Shown: positions 23,450 through 37,407, counted from the first letter of the stretch. The stretch: DNA of 64,000 nucleotides from Chrysomallon squamiferum (GCA_012295275.1 CM022669.1:11302449-11366448), one strand, 5' to 3'. Notes: a model not told the origin generated them from the sequence alone. Translations and numbers: made by a program.

Positions 23450-24429
23450 ATATATAATGTATAATAATAAGTTATTTAGAAAATCCTATATATGTAAATT
23501 AACTGTACAAAGGTCAGTTTAGATAATAGCAATAATTTACTTTCAAAAATGCAGTGTTAAAGGTAAGTGATGATTATAAGGTATTGTGATAATAGCAGAT
23601 TATGAATAAAAGTTATTTATCTTACAATAAATGGTGACTGTATTTAAATATTAGTTAGTAACTGATGGATATAAAAATAGCTGTAACTGGTGGACAAGAA
23701 TTATTCATGTTAATATGTTAATGATGAACACAAGTATTCATATAATGAAATATAATTCAGAAATGATGTTATGTACATGTGAAAAGAGATATTGATCCAT
23801 ACAAAGTAATGATAGTGGTAGTGATAGTAGTAGTTGTTGTTTTTGTTGTAGTTGTAGTAGTAATTGTTGTTGTTGCTCTTGTACTTTTTTGTTCAGTAGT
23901 TGTAGTAGTTGTTGTAGTAGTAGTAGTTGTTTGTGTTGTTATTGCTATAGTGGCATCAGTGGCAATAGTGCTAGTAGAAAAGGTAGTAGTAGTAGTAGTA
24001 GTAGAGGCAGCTGTTGTAGTAGAACAAAACATTATAAAAAGTGTCTCTGTTCTTTTGATTCAAACTGATATTTCTAGCAATAATTTCTCAAAATGTTGTT
24101 TTCGATTGTAGATTAAACTCTGTCTTTTTGACTGCCTTCAGATCAATTATCTATAATTACTCAATCTTGTTTATCAGATTTTAATGAAATTGTCATATTA
24201 TAAGTTGTTCGTACAGCCAGGCTATTGACATATTAAGAGTATACTTATTAATACTTTCGTCTTATTTTTTAAAGTCTGTAACAGAATATTTAGGACAATA
24301 TACCTTTCAAATCAGTAATAACACTTATAAGGTTTTATATAGTCTATCAAAATACACGTGAATATATATAAAGTGGAAAAATATTGTGTATTATATTTGA
24401 AATCATTCTAATAAAGAATTAACACAAAG

Positions 24430-24430
<1 letters not shown>
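23450..24430. repeat. AT-rich DNA with imperfect (GTA/GTT)n array
   Basis: The trinucleotide tract at 23805-24010 is mostly GTA and GTT with interruptions. Polyvaline and polythreonine frames in it are artefacts. The rest is unremarkable AT-rich sequence. Confidence 0.8.
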
Positions 24431-24431
<1 letters not shown>

Positions 24432-24509
<78 letters not shown>

Positions 24510-24565
24510 GTGTATGTATGTGTGTGTGTGTCTGTACTTGTGTATGTATGTGTGTGTGTGTACTT

Positions 24566-24641
<76 letters not shown>

Positions 24642-25201
24642 GTGTATGTATGTGTGTGTGTGTGTGTGTACTTGTGTGTGTGTATGTGTGTGTGTGTGTG
24701 TACTTGTGTATGTATGTGTGTGTGTGTGTGTACTTGTGTATGTATGTGTGTGTGTGTGTTTTCTTGTGTATGTATGTGTGTGTGTGTGTGCTTGTGTATG
24801 TATGTGTGTGTGTGTGTACTTGTGTATGTATGTGTGTGTGTGTGTGTACTTGTGTATGTATGTGTGTGTGTGTGTGTGCTTGTGTATGTGTGTGTGTGTG
24901 TGTACTTGTGTATGTATGTGTGTGTGTGTGTGTGTACTTGTGTATGTATGTGTGTGTGTGTACTTGTGTATGTATGTGTGTGTGTGTGTGTACTTGTGTA
25001 TGTATGTGTGTGTGTGTGTGTACTTGTGTATGTATGTGTGTGTGTGTGTTTTCTTGTGTATGTATGTGTGTGTGTACTTGTGTATGTATGTGTGTGTGTG
25101 TGTGTGTACTTGTATGTATGTATGTGTGTGTGTGTGTGTACTTGTGTATGTATGTGTGTGTGTGTGTACTTTGTGTATGTATGTGTGTGTGTGTGTGTAC
25201 T

Positions 25202-25234
<33 letters not shown>

Positions 25235-25288
25235 GTGTATGTATGTGTGTGTGTGTGTACTTGTGTATGTATGTGTGTGTGTGTGTTT
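24432..25288. repeat. 860-bp compound TG minisatellite
   Basis: Long TG runs punctuated by TACTTGTGTATGTATG, making a repeating unit of roughly 30-40 bp present about 24 times with variable TG lengths. Rare variants (TTTTCTTGTG, GTGCTTGTG, ACTTTGTG) recur in several copies. Open frames of up to 442 codons here come from the repeat. Alternating purine-pyrimidine sequence of this length can form Z-DNA. Confidence 0.96.
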
Positions 25289-25352
25289 CAGGTAGGTTAA
25301 ATCTTATTACAGTGCACATGTACTTTAGATGTAGGTTCACCAGTTCAGTGGT

Positions 25353-25354
<2 letters not shown>

Positions 25355-25442
<88 letters not shown>

Positions 25443-25453
25443 CTCTCTCTCTA

Positions 25454-25486
<33 letters not shown>

Positions 25487-25760
25487 GTCTCTCTGTCTAT
25501 TTTTCCTTCTCTCTGTCAGGTACTGTGTCTGTTTCTTCTTTCAATTTCTCTTTCTTCTTTTTTGCTGACTCCTTCTCTCTGTATTTTATTTTTTGTCTCT
25601 CTTTCTTTCTTCATACCTTTCCTTCTGTTTATTGTACTCTCTCTCTCTCTCTCTCTCTCAATTTCTCAATCATTATCATTATTTCTCATTATCTTTCTTT
25701 CTCTCTCTCCTCCTTCCTCTTTTTCTTATTTTTTCACTCTTTCTTAGTTTCATACTAAGG
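25355..25760. repeat. (CT)n, (CA)n and pyrimidine-rich flank
   Basis: CT array at 25358-25452, CA array at 25456-25483, then about 270 bp of interrupted CT/TTTC sequence. Confidence 0.94.
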
Positions 25761-27255
25761 GAGGGAAGCTACTATTCATTACAACATACCAATTCAGCTG
25801 ATAATAACTAATGTCTCATCATTAATATTAGAAAACCCATTCATGTGCTTTTAATCCCAACCAAAAAAATTATTAACAGTTTGGGTTTTGAGAAATATTT
25901 TAATAAAAAGATAATTAAACGACATTTTCATTTCTTTTTAACTGTCTTTGGTCTTTGCTAATTGTTTCATCAAAGTGCAAGATCAAAGATAAAATAAATT
26001 TCAAATGTTAGAAATAATCAGGTTTATTATCGGCTGTAATTAAGATAATTTGGTCACCATTTTCTCTTTTTAAAAATGAAAATTTTATTTTTATTTTTTT
26101 TTTCTTCCTATGAAGGACATCCTGCAGGCATTGCAGATTTCAAATTAGCATAATTTTCCTTTCAGTCAGTGATTATAATTTTAGTCTTTTCAGTGCTAAA
26201 CTTCATTAGCGGCTTGCAAGGCAGTTGACTATAAAATCACTTTGAAATTCACCACAAACATGAATCAGAAGAAGAAAGGAAATTCCAGTGCATAATTTCT
26301 GTTCAGGAAAAAGAGAAAAAAGGAAAGAAAAATAAAAAATAAAAAAAATAAAGAGAGAGAAAGAGAAAAGACTTTAGGAAAAAAAAAAAAAAGAAAAAAA
26401 AAAATGTTGCCTGTGGTTATTTTAGTTAACTTTGATTAGGATTATAATAACAATCAGAAAAATACGTTTCCACTGGCCTCAAATCATTCTCATTTGATTT
26501 ATTTTTTATTTTATTATATTTTTTAAAATTTTCTCTAAAAAAGAATCCAAAAAAAATAAATCAAAATATTATTGCAGTTTATTAAAGAAATTAGAGAAGA
26601 AAAAATTCCTATACTCTACAGATCAATTGAAAATAATAATAAAATCCTTAAATAAGAAATATTTAAAAATTCAACATTTACATCAAGGCCCTTGAATACC
26701 TGAACATGAATTTTTAGCTGCATGTACTTTATGTCCCTTTCATACAAACTGGTCAAAGTTATAAAACTATAAACTTTACATACCTGTTATTTAAACTATT
26801 TAAGAATGTACTAAATTCAACATCTATCTTACAGCCCATATAAACCTAACTACAGCAATATGGAAACCATTTATTCCTAGATACACACTTAAAGTATCTT
26901 TGGTACAAATTGGTCACAGATACAAACACTGTAAACTCTACACACTCTAAATGCATGATCAGTTATAAATTCAAACATCGTTTCACAAACCCAAACAAGA
27001 CGCATACTGAAGACTCTATGATTTTGGGGCTCTTGTAATTTGTTTTACAGCAACATCAACATCGCTCACAACATGGCAGAAGGAGTAACCAATCCATAAA
27101 AATATTTGAAGAAAGCTGTAAAAACTGGAGTTGCCAGTGATAAGAATATTAATAGTTTTTTTAGAGCCATTGACTGACACACAAACACAGTCATTACTGT
27201 ATAAACATGTGTGTGTGTGTATATAAATATTATAAAACAAATGAAAGAGCAAAAG
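25760..27255. other. AT-rich DNA with one more complex block
   Basis: No gene seen. The block at 26100-26290 (CATCCTGCAGGCATTGCAGA through AACATGAATCAG) is of higher complexity and may be regulatory. It is followed by A/GA-rich DNA. A short TG run lies at 27208-27220. Confidence 0.4.
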
Positions 27256-27259
27256 ACAG

Positions 27260-27790
27260 TACCATATATAGCTAACATACCATATCATACCTTATACAGT
27301 TAACATAAAATAATTTATATACTTAATATGGCACATAATAACTTATTTAGTTTACATCCTGTGTTTTACTTTTGAACAGTTAACATCCTGTATTATATCT
27401 TTTGTATAGTTAATAGCTTACATTATACCTTTTACAGTTAACATACCATGTTACACCTTATACAGTTAACAATGCACAAAATAACTTTTATAGTTAATAT
27501 CCCATTTAATAACATTATATGGTTAACATTCTGTATTATATCTTATGTAGTTAAAATTCCATATTATACCTTACATAGCTAATATTCCATATTACAACTC
27601 ACATAGTTAACATTCCATATTATACCTTATGTAGTTAATATGCCATATTATATCTTACATAGTTAAAATCTCTGTTACAGCATATATGGTTAACATCCCA
27701 AATTATACCATAACATCCCATGATATAACTTAAATAATGAACATCCCATATTATATAGCTAACAACCTAATTTATAACTAATTACAAGAG
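27260..27790. repeat. Degenerate ~31-36-bp minisatellite
   Basis: About 15 diverged units of the form AGTTAACATTCCATATTATA followed by CCTTAYAT. All units keep GTTAAC or a one-base variant. An old array. Confidence 0.85.
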
Positions 27791-28149
27791 CTCATGCTAT
27801 TGTTAACATTCTTTTATATTATATCTTACATTCATTAAGCAAATTTTATCTTGACACATCAGAAAAAGTAAAATAACGTCATCATTTTAAAGAGGTGAAA
27901 TAAAAATGTCAGATAAATACAGATTACAAACAGAATGATTGAAAGAGAGTTTGACACTGACCAACATGAAAAAAACAAACACACAGCACATTAACTCTCT
28001 GATATCTGAAATGGTCAAGACAATAACATTTATTTTACCAACGGATTTTTTTAATATATTTTTATATGCAAGACAAGCTAACAATATTTCTTGCAGAAAA
28101 CATCATCACAGAAAATCAAAACTGCCGAAACCTCAAAGTATCATTTAAA

Positions 28150-28450
28150 GCAATCAATTCGAATATGAAAAGAGATTCAGTCATCTTCTGATGTTGAATT
28201 TAATTCATTCCCACAGTCCTCTTACGCTGAGATATTGCTGCATCATGGGAATTATAACTGTTTCTGACATTCTCTTGTAAACGAGTTCTTCTTCCAAACG
28301 ACAAAGTTAATGATCAGACGTCAGTTGTTGGCAAAAGTTTTGATTGTGTAAATTAACTGAGAGTGTTGCATGATGACAAACATTTTTCACAGTCTCTGCC
28401 TTCATTTACTTCATTTTCTAAACCTAAGGAAATTTATCTTGACAAGTGAT
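28150..28450. promoter_or_regulatory. Candidate cis-regulatory island
   Basis: Unique, relatively complex sequence containing TGCTGCATCATGGGAATTAT, AACGACAAAGTTAATGATCA and GACGTCAG (a CRE-like half site). No open frame of interest. Confidence 0.3.
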
Positions 28451-28619
28451 CGAAGTTTTTGAAAATGAATGTTGTTTTTACGGTTGGTGATAATCTCCAA
28501 GTTTGTTTAATAATTAATTTATGGTTGTGAAAGCAGTTTAATCAGGATGTTGTTTATTTTTATTGTTTTTTTTTTTAATTGTTTTTTTTTAAGATTTAAA
28601 TATTTTCTTACTATGGAAA

Positions 28620-28926
28620 TAGAGAGGCATACAGACACATTTTAAGATATACATATAGACAGAGATAAAGATACACAGTCATTCACACATAGATACATAC
28701 ACATAGTCACATACACAGTTACACACACATAAACAGGTATGCCAACATATATACATACACACATAAATATACACACACACATACACATATACGAACAAAA
28801 ATACACATAAAGAGACTGTCTCACATAATACAAACACATGCAAACATTATATATATATTATCTGTACATACAAACATACTGTCTCACACACACATACAGT
28901 GATACATATGGTACAATAAATAAATG

Positions 28927-28968
<42 letters not shown>

Positions 28969-29000
28969 CACACATACACATATACATATATACACAACAT
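28620..29000. repeat. CA/TA-rich compound microsatellite
   Basis: Irregular ACACATA, ATACATACAC and CAGATA units, with a pure CA run at 28931-28958 followed by TATATA. Confidence 0.9.
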
Positions 29001-29539
29001 GTTCTGACTTGTAATAATTCTACTTGTGTTCATGCCATTACCTGTAATCTCAACAACCGATACATTCAGTATACAGTTATTTGTCATGCTGAGAGATATT
29101 CATAAATGAAATTACAAATAAATATATTTTTAATATCCATAATTACACCTTTCCAGAACAGTTATTTCCAACTACCAATCTCTTCTAGATGTTCTTGGTT
29201 CAGTGGGTTGATAAACTGATTTCCTATCAGCTGTATTACGTATATTGAACATTCCACTGCTATAACCATTGCAACTGATTTCTCTATATTAACCAAATCT
29301 ACCAACACTCTCTTGCAAAAGTAAATCTTCTTCACAAATCAGGAACACTGAAATATGGTTTTGCATTTTGTATTGAACAAATCACTTGCTCTCGCTCTCT
29401 GTGCAAAGTACATTATGCTTTGGCCTGTAAAGGGTTAAAACAGGTGCCAGTCTTTAAGGGAACTGAAGGTGTTTGATTGACCAGGATTTGAAGAATCTTT
29501 TTGATGTCTTGGTTTAAATAAATAAGCATCTTTCATTTT

Positions 29540-29690
29540 ATTTTGTATCTGTATAGATAGATAGATAGATAGATAGGCAAAGAAAGAATCATTCTCATAC
29601 TGAAAGAGAAAGACAGGCAGATAGACAGAGAGACAGACAGACGTATATACTGACAGATGTATATACTGATAGATGTATATAGATTTACAA
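29540..29690. repeat. (GATA)n and related GACA tract
   Basis: A GATA array at 29549-29576, then AGACAGACAG and GATGTATATA units. Confidence 0.88.
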
Positions 29691-30045
29691 AATAGTCTTT
29701 AATGCCCATTGCTCACTTTATTGACTTCACAGTATTTTAGAATTGTAAACCTTCAACAGTGATGGGTGTTTTGTCTGAACTGCTCCCTACTGTAAAATGT
29801 TCTGGATCCACCCCTGGTCTTGTTCGGAGCTGTTCTGAAGTGTATTATTCAAATAGATATTTTTTCTTTTATCAGTATGAATTATGCCAGAAACATGATA
29901 AAAAGTTGTGAACGGTATTTACATGAACAGCCAGGCTTGTCTGTGGACACTTGACATTCTTGTCCTAACTTCATCACGAAAGAGATAAACAGATTTACAT
30001 ATTCCTCAGTCAGGTTGTGATAAAAGAAGAAAGGCTCTCTGGTCC

Positions 30046-30110
30046 AAGGAGAAGTAGCTCAGTGGTTTGAGTGTCAGCTTGAGCCACAATCAGTCGCAGT
30101 AACAATTCTC
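30046..30110 (+). mobile_element. Possible tRNA-derived SINE relic
   Basis: TAGCTCAGTGGTT at 30055-30067 matches the A-box consensus of a tRNA/Pol III promoter, inside AGAAGTAGCTCAGTGGTTTG. A clear B box is not seen at the right distance. At most a degraded SINE head or a chance match. Confidence 0.3.
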
Positions 30111-30459
30111 TTAGGAGTGAGCTATTGTTCCATTTCCAAATGCTGTGTCACAGAATCAGTTTTCAGTGGTGGTTATTTTCTGTCGAAGAGCTACGATTTG
30201 TACTTTACTGTTTATGAGAAGGTATATTCAGAAAATTACTTTCTGCTAACTGATAGCAGATTTAATCATTGTTTTTCTTTTCTTTTTTATTTCTATTTAT
30301 TAATTTAATTTATTTTATTTCATTTTATTTTTTTTTAAATTTCTTATTTTTAGTAATGATTTTTTTTTCTCATTCCAGAAATAACAAAAAAAGAAAGAAA
30401 ATAATAATAATAACAAAAAAAAATCTTTTTTTTTTTTTCTTTTTGTATAACCTTGAACA

Positions 30460-30960
30460 TGCATTCTGTGCTTGTTATTCACTGTCAGCCATTTCATCAC
30501 AACTGACATCACATGGGACGGGGGAATAGTTTGGTTTGTTGTGGACACACAGAAAGACCACACTGGTAATATGATTTGATTTCATGCTCAAACTGCCGCG
30601 GTCATTACCAGCTATTAGTTTTATTAATGACAAGGATATTGACGCAGTATTCACCATCTTCTCCGGACATTTTGTCCTCGCTCTGAACTCTGTAGATGCC
30701 CGGTTTCCTCACTGTTTACAAACACTGACAGACTGTAATAACATTTAAAGAGGCAGAAAGGAATCCGATACGGAACAATTAGTCACAAATGAAAGATAAG
30801 CCAGGAAAACAATGTGCAATCAAATGAAGAAATAAATCACTTGCAAGATGGGCAGAGTTCCACCGAATGATGTAATTGAAGAAGAAAGGCTCTGTGAGTT
30901 GAAACAGAACTCTGGAGCATGTTTGGGTTTTCATTGGTGGGTGTTAGTTCTAACAACCAA
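30460..30960. promoter_or_regulatory. Candidate cis-regulatory island
   Basis: About 500 bp of unique sequence, GC-richer than its surroundings, following a long A/T-rich tract. Includes AAACTGCCGCGGTCATTACC, TTCTCCGGACATTTTGTCCT and TGTTTACAAACACTGACAG (TGTTTAC is a forkhead-type site). Two minus-strand frames of 60-82 codons cross it without recognisable features. Confidence 0.36.
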
Positions 30961-31865
30961 TTTCTTGAATTAGGAAACAAACACTTGTAGCAGATAACAC
31001 AACCATCAGTCCAAAGTTAGACAAAATAGCAACAAAACAGGACAGCATACACCATACAGTTTCTGATGTTAAAAAATAGCATGTCCAGACTGTATTTTAG
31101 AAGCTTATTTGTTAAAATAGGTAAAAAAATACATGTAGAAAATTCCAGTTCTGTAACATCAGCACCAAACTTTCACTAGACAAAGCAATGCACCCTTAGA
31201 AAAAAGCCAGTTCTATGTCCTTTCTGACATTAAAACACAGCTTTAAACTCTTATTTAACAATTATTATTTGTGTTACCATGGGTTTTGATAATAAAGTAG
31301 AGGTAAATATCATTATATTTTCTTTAATACAGATACTGTTCTAAGCAGTGATCTTTATTCATGCTGTACAAAACTTCTTGGTATGTGATGTAATGCATAC
31401 AGACTTTCTCATCTTGCAATGTAAGAAGCTTATTCTGGAGATTTTAAAAAACTTTTGTTAAATTTTATATTACTGATAAAAATAAATAATAAAAATTGAG
31501 TTTTATACATACATTCTGCTGTCTTAGATAGTAGAACTCAACAATTAGGATTCTTGTGACTTACCTACAAAGAAAGAAAAATATAAATTTACATAAATAT
31601 AATTTAAAATTGGTTAAAATTCAACATACCTTATATTTATTAATAACAGATGTTAACAATGCAAGCTAATAAAAAGAAGCATAATGAACATAACAATACA
31701 ATGGGTCATTAAACAGTCAGGTCTCTTACTTTGGAAGTGTTTTGAACATTTAAAAAGACATTCTTCTTTCTATAAAGTATTTGCTGCAGTACATGAAGTG
31801 GCCTCAGTTATAAACTAAATTAGATAACAACTATAAAAACACTGTTCAGTTAATTTGCCTCTGTG
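30960..31865. other. AT-rich DNA, nothing recognised
   Basis: No gene, array or mobile element seen in about 900 bp. Confidence 0.5.
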
Positions 31866-31868
31866 TGA

Positions 31869-32129
<261 letters not shown>

Positions 32130-34210
32130 AGAGAGAGTAAGAAGAGAGACTGTTTATTGTATGTATAAAGTATACATGCCTGTGTTTTTGTATATCTTTT
32201 ATTGTTTCTGTGTGTATATATGTTTGTGTCCTTTTATATGTGTCCGTGCTAAGATATATTTATATGTATATATATATGCCAGAGTTTCAGCATGTGTGTG
32301 TTTATAATCTAACATGTCTGTGTGCATTTTTCAGGGTTTATTTTATATATGAACATATGGCTGCCAAAATGTGTATCTGTATTCAACTATTTATAAAGAC
32401 TGGTGAAACCTCTACTTAATAAAAAAAATAAAAATAACTAAAAAAAAATTGTCATGCAGTAAATTATGACTTCTTGCACTGTTTACATATTTGATACAAT
32501 TTCACTCACTTTCTTGCACTGGGCATTACATTGCACCAATTAATTTAACAGCTTCATAGCCCAGGCAGCCAACGCCTGGTGTTAATGATTAAGAAGATAT
32601 TAAAACTTCATTATGTGGTACATTACATTAACAGTCAGGATGTCCATAATTTCGTTAGAGTGGTCTCCACCTAATGGCTGAAGATGTATTCTTTGTACTT
32701 AATTTCCTCCAACATGCAGTGAGCTCTCTATTCCAAAAAAAAAAAATTTGTTCTATGATTGCTTTATCAATATCCAGTGTTAAGTTGAGGAGATAAAAAT
32801 CTGCAACTATTTTGTTGTTTTCAGGGGTAAAAGCATGTTTTGTTAAATAATTAATGTTTGTTTCCAGCCTTCAGAAGTTCTATTAGGATTCTAAGATTTC
32901 TGTCGGAATCTTTTTTTGTCATCTGGTGCATGATTGTGATTATCAGATTCAGATAAGATTTGTGCATTTGTTTGTCTCTGTGAATCTGTCTTTGTGTCAA
33001 TTTGTTTATCTGTTCATCTCTGTGTAACTGGGTTGTTTCGGGGTTTTTTTCTTGTGTTTGTGAGAATGTGATGCAGGTAAAGTTAAGAGCTTGTGAAAAG
33101 AAAGAGGATAACAAGTCAGTTACTGAGCAAAGAGAAAAAGAATTAAAAAAAAAAAAGATGAGAGAGGGAAGAGAGACAGTTTGAGACAGACTGAGACAGA
33201 AGAAACAAGACAGAAAATTTCGAGGCTGAGAGAGACAGAGACTGAGAGACAGATATTCCATGTTATCCTGAATTTGTGAATCTTTTTGTGTTTCTATGAT
33301 TTCACATCACCGAATTTAATTACCAATCTTGTATAATTTCATTAATACCAAGCCTAACATACCAAGCTTAACATCCAGCATTATTCAACTCTATTAAAGC
33401 AAAATCTGTTATTCTTAACTTATAAGTGCCAATGATATCTCAAACCTTCTTAATTACTTGTATTTATTTTCCAACTTTCAAGCATTAGTGACACCTCTAA
33501 TATTCTTAACGATTTTATTATACCATTAATAACTCCAGGAGAGCCTGCACTGACTTATATTCAATCAACATGCAGATAATCTCATTTATATGCCAAAAGA
33601 CTAATGTGTTTTTAATCTCAATGCAACAACCTGGAGTTTTTTTTTTTTAAACACAGGCAACCAACATCCTGAAAGGAGATTGGGTTGTTTTATTTTTTAA
33701 AATAGAAGAAAGAGAGTTGATTATTGACTTGTTTCTAAATCCAGAATGTGTTAAAAAAAAAAAAAAAAAAAAAAAATGTTTGTCTGTGTGCCAAATGAAC
33801 AAAGCAGGTCATTTAAAGTAGATGATTGACAAGGGTCTTCTAATGCTGGTTTCCAAGGATGATCATTTGGTGTATGATTTACATGCCAGCCCATCAGTTT
33901 TCAGAAATAATCATTCTCTATTAATTTCCGTTTTGTTTTTTTCACAAAGATAAAACTTTGGTGTGTGCTGGCTATATAAAACACTGCATCGTTTTTGCAA
34001 CCAGTGAAATGTTTTTGAACAGAGAATCAATTCTTCGTGGCCTGCTGTTACACACAGCCTGTCATGTGTCTGTGAGTGAAAGTGTGTGGCAAGTGATTGT
34101 GAATATGAGGTTTTTTTTTAATTCTGTTCTTGCTTGAGCTGTAATGTCCACAAGATATGTTTCTTTTATTACTGTAAGTAAAATACATAATAAATAAAAA
34201 CTGGAGTCCT
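32130..34210. other. Mixed AT-rich DNA and purine-rich tract
   Basis: No gene seen. It contains a GA-rich, GAGACAGA-type stretch (33150-33250), A runs (33751-33776) and somewhat more complex blocks at 32530-32720 and 33780-34070. The 136-codon minus-strand frame over 32851-33261 is low-complexity and has no domain. Confidence 0.45.
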
Positions 34211-34219
34211 TTTGTTACA

Positions 34220-34480
34220 GTTCTCTCTCTCTCTCTCTCTCTCTCTTTCTCAGTATGTTTTTCTGCATCTTTCACAAACACACTACATATGCTATTATTT
34301 CTTTCTTTCTCTCACTTTCATGCTCATACTTTCTCTCTGTTTTTCTGACTATCTGTGTATGTGTGCACCAAATAAGTATAGTTTTCACCAATTAATTTAT
34401 ACACAGACACACACACACACACACAAACACCCACCCACCCACAAACACACACCCACGCACAAACACACACATTAAGACAC
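34220..34480. repeat. (CT)n and CA/CCCA tract
   Basis: CT at 34222-34246, then (CA)n and ACCCACCC units at 34401-34470. Confidence 0.88.
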
Positions 34481-35930
34481 AAATAAATGCTCATGCAAAT
34501 AATTATATAGATAAATACTCTCACACATATTCTGAACTCTGGACAAGGTCACCTAATAATTGTTATCCTACTTCACAGAGCTTTTTGTTTTGTTGTCATT
34601 ACTGCTTTTTTCATCATTTTCACTTACTCCTTTTTAATTCTCCTTTTTATTGTATTTATTTTTCTCTGAAAACACGTAATTTTCTTTAAAAAAATGTTTT
34701 TGTTAAATTATTATTATTATTTATTTATTTTATTTTTAAAAATTAACAATATTCTTCTTCTTCATCTTATCAATAATATTAATAATAATAATAATTTGTT
34801 ATTATTATTATTATTATTATTTTCCAAGTGAATATATTATAGTGACTTATTTTTTAAATTTAGTTTTACGTTTTTTAATGTTGATGCCAAATTCTTATGT
34901 AATTCATTACTACATTTTATTTATCTTGAACATTTGAACCCAATTTAAACAATCTAAGAAACAGAAAAGGTATAAAAAAAAAAAAAAAACTCAAAAAAAA
35001 AACAGGAAATGAAATAACATTAACTACCACTTTTACATCAGAAACAATAAAAATATAACAGAATACCATAAAAACACAAATGATACAATAAAAATACAAC
35101 AGGTTACGATAAAAACATAACAGGATACTGTAAAAACACAAACGATACAACGAAAACATGACTAAAAGAATTTAAAAATATATTCTTTCTTTGAAAACGA
35201 GCCAATTCTTAAATGTCATTCACAGAAATTTAATGCCACTAATTTTCATTCTGCAGATGCATCCATTTTTTCATTTTTTTTTTTTTTTTTTGTCAGTAAT
35301 TACTTCAGAAAGTGCAGACATTAAAACTTTTTACTGGAACCTGATTGAGCTGGATCTATTGCAAACTAGTATAACCACATAGGAAATGTTCCTATTCTAC
35401 AGGACATTTCTTTATTCTTTGATCTCACAGTTGTGTCTATCGTTATGGTGACTGAATTGAGGGGGAGGTGACCCACTAAGGATGGAATTAAGGATGGAAC
35501 TAACAGGTTTGGTGTGGGATGTTGGTAATTTCATTGACCAAAGGCTTTGAAACAGAAATCTCTCACATATTGTAATAACTAACGAGATAAGGTGTTACAG
35601 TTTTTATGTCCAACTTTGACTTGACAGGGGAGTGGATACAGAATTGTTTTATTATTTCAGCTCAATATGAAACTGATTTAGTAGTCAGAGAATAACTTTA
35701 ATTTCAGCCAAAAAGCAAGAAGCACAAAAATCAAAAATCTTTAAACTTAAGATTAATTCATGTACCTAAAGTCTTAAAACAAAGCATCACACCTGTTGAA
35801 TGGAAAACATAGTAATTTAGTGTTACAAGCCTGTTGAAAGAAAACTAGAACCTAGCATTTTAACAAGTAGATATTGTTAAGTAGAATAACATGACAAATC
35901 TGTTAAATAGAATCCAGCAATCTCAATAAT
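34480..35930. other. AT-rich DNA with small repeats
   Basis: TTA tracts (34710-34830), A and T homopolymers, and a small repeat of ACAGGATACYGTAAAAACAY type (about 35035-35160). More complex sequence at 35430-35640. No gene seen. Confidence 0.5.
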
Positions 35931-35969
35931 ATTTATAACAAGATGTTAAACAGACACCGTGAATCAAAT

Positions 35970-36232
35970 AATACAGTATAGTACAGAATAATGTTGTATG
36001 GTACAGTATGGTATGTTATGGTATGATGGTTATACAGTATGGTATGGCATTGGTATGATACAATATGGTATGGTATGACACTGTATTCTATGGTATGATA
36101 CAGTATGATATGATACAGTACAGTATGGTATGTTATGGTATAATATGGTGCAGTATGGAATGGTATGGTATGATACTGCATGCTATGATACAGTGTGATA
36201 TGGCCTGTCAAGGCATGGTATGATACAATATA
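35970..36232. repeat. Degenerate GGTAT pentanucleotide array
   Basis: About 260 bp of TATGGTATGGTATGATACAG-like units. The 92-codon minus-strand frame across it (YHTIPYHT type) is an artefact. Confidence 0.92.
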
Positions 36233-36889
36233 GCCTTGTTGTGATTACTGGATGTGAAGAACTGTCTGTATAACCAGCTGAGGCTCAGTTTTCAGGATCA
36301 GTTTTCTGAAAGCTGCTAGTGTTTCTCACATCAAAGAAACTATCAGACATGAGGTGCATAGCTGTTTGTGTAGCTGTCTTTGGAAATTAAAGAATTATAT
36401 GCAATAATTGTGATGTTTAAGCCAAAGAATCTTCCATAATTACATAACAGAATACACACACAGGTTCTCCTTTAATCCAGTAACATTTCTTTTGAATTCA
36501 ACTTCAGTTTGAAATCACTGATTTTGCTTTCAGGGAAATTCTTTTCAATGCTTAATACTGTTTGGTTTTTTTTTTTAAATTTTTGTTGGTTTGATATTTT
36601 TTTTTTTGTCCCATTAAAATTTTGTTTTATGTTGTGTTATTATTCCTCTTTTTTTCCTCTTCTTCTTTCATACCTTTTCTTTTGTTCTTTAAATTTTTTC
36701 TTTCTTTTTCTTAGTATTTTTATGCTTTTTTCTGTCTTGTGTTTTTCAATTCCAGTTTATAACAAAATCAATAGAAATTCTGTTTTTCCAAATGGAATGG
36801 AGTGCAAGATTGTTTTTTTATGGAAAAATTATTGACCATTCTAGACTGGAACAAACCACCTATTAATAAAAAAAAACCTCCAGAAATCT

Positions 36890-37175
36890 CTTTTAGGAAA
36901 TCTTTCACTGTCTTCCAGACTCACACTTATGGACAGTGACAGCCAATAATGTCATTGTTCTTTGAAAATCTTCAAGTACGGTGGTTTAGCTGAATGCATG
37001 TGTTATTCAAAGATTTGTGTACAAAAAGCCTCAGCGTAATGTAGTTTGTCAAAAATGAAGTGTCTTCTTTCACACAGCCACTGTCTTAGTGACAAAATAA
37101 AATATTTTCTCGAGATGGGAAAAAGGATGTGGAGTTTTCCTGATGTATGATGGATAGCGGGATCAATACTTCTCG
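36890..37175. promoter_or_regulatory. Candidate cis-regulatory island
   Basis: Unique sequence of higher complexity (GACAGTGACAGCCAATAATG, CAAGTACGGTGGTTTAGCTG, AAGCCTCAGCGTAATGTAG). No coding signal. Confidence 0.28.
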
Positions 37176-37280
37176 GATGACAGTTTAAAAATAATTTAAT
37201 GCTGCTTCTTTTTTAGTGTGTCTGTGTTTGTCTGTCTGTATATCTGTATTCAAGTGTTTGTGTTTGTGTATAGCATAGTG

Positions 37281-37285
37281 TAGTG

Positions 37286-37341
<56 letters not shown>

Positions 37342-37407
37342 GTACGTATGTATATGCATGTATGTATGAATGTATGAATGGATGTAGGCATTTTGGTGCA
37401 GATGTGC

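Noticed and set aside
24408-25758. Open frames of 287 to 442 codons on both strands
   Set aside because: They lie wholly in TG/CA and CT/GA repeats (VCVCVC, THTHTH, SLSLSL). A dinucleotide repeat without stops stays open in several frames at once.
27260-27790. Regular ~31-36-bp units that could suggest a CRISPR array
   Set aside because: Units are contiguous and diverged with no unique spacers, and the DNA is eukaryotic.
32851-33261. 136-codon minus-strand frame
   Set aside because: Low-complexity serine/leucine/phenylalanine-rich translation of GA-rich DNA, with no domain or splice signals.
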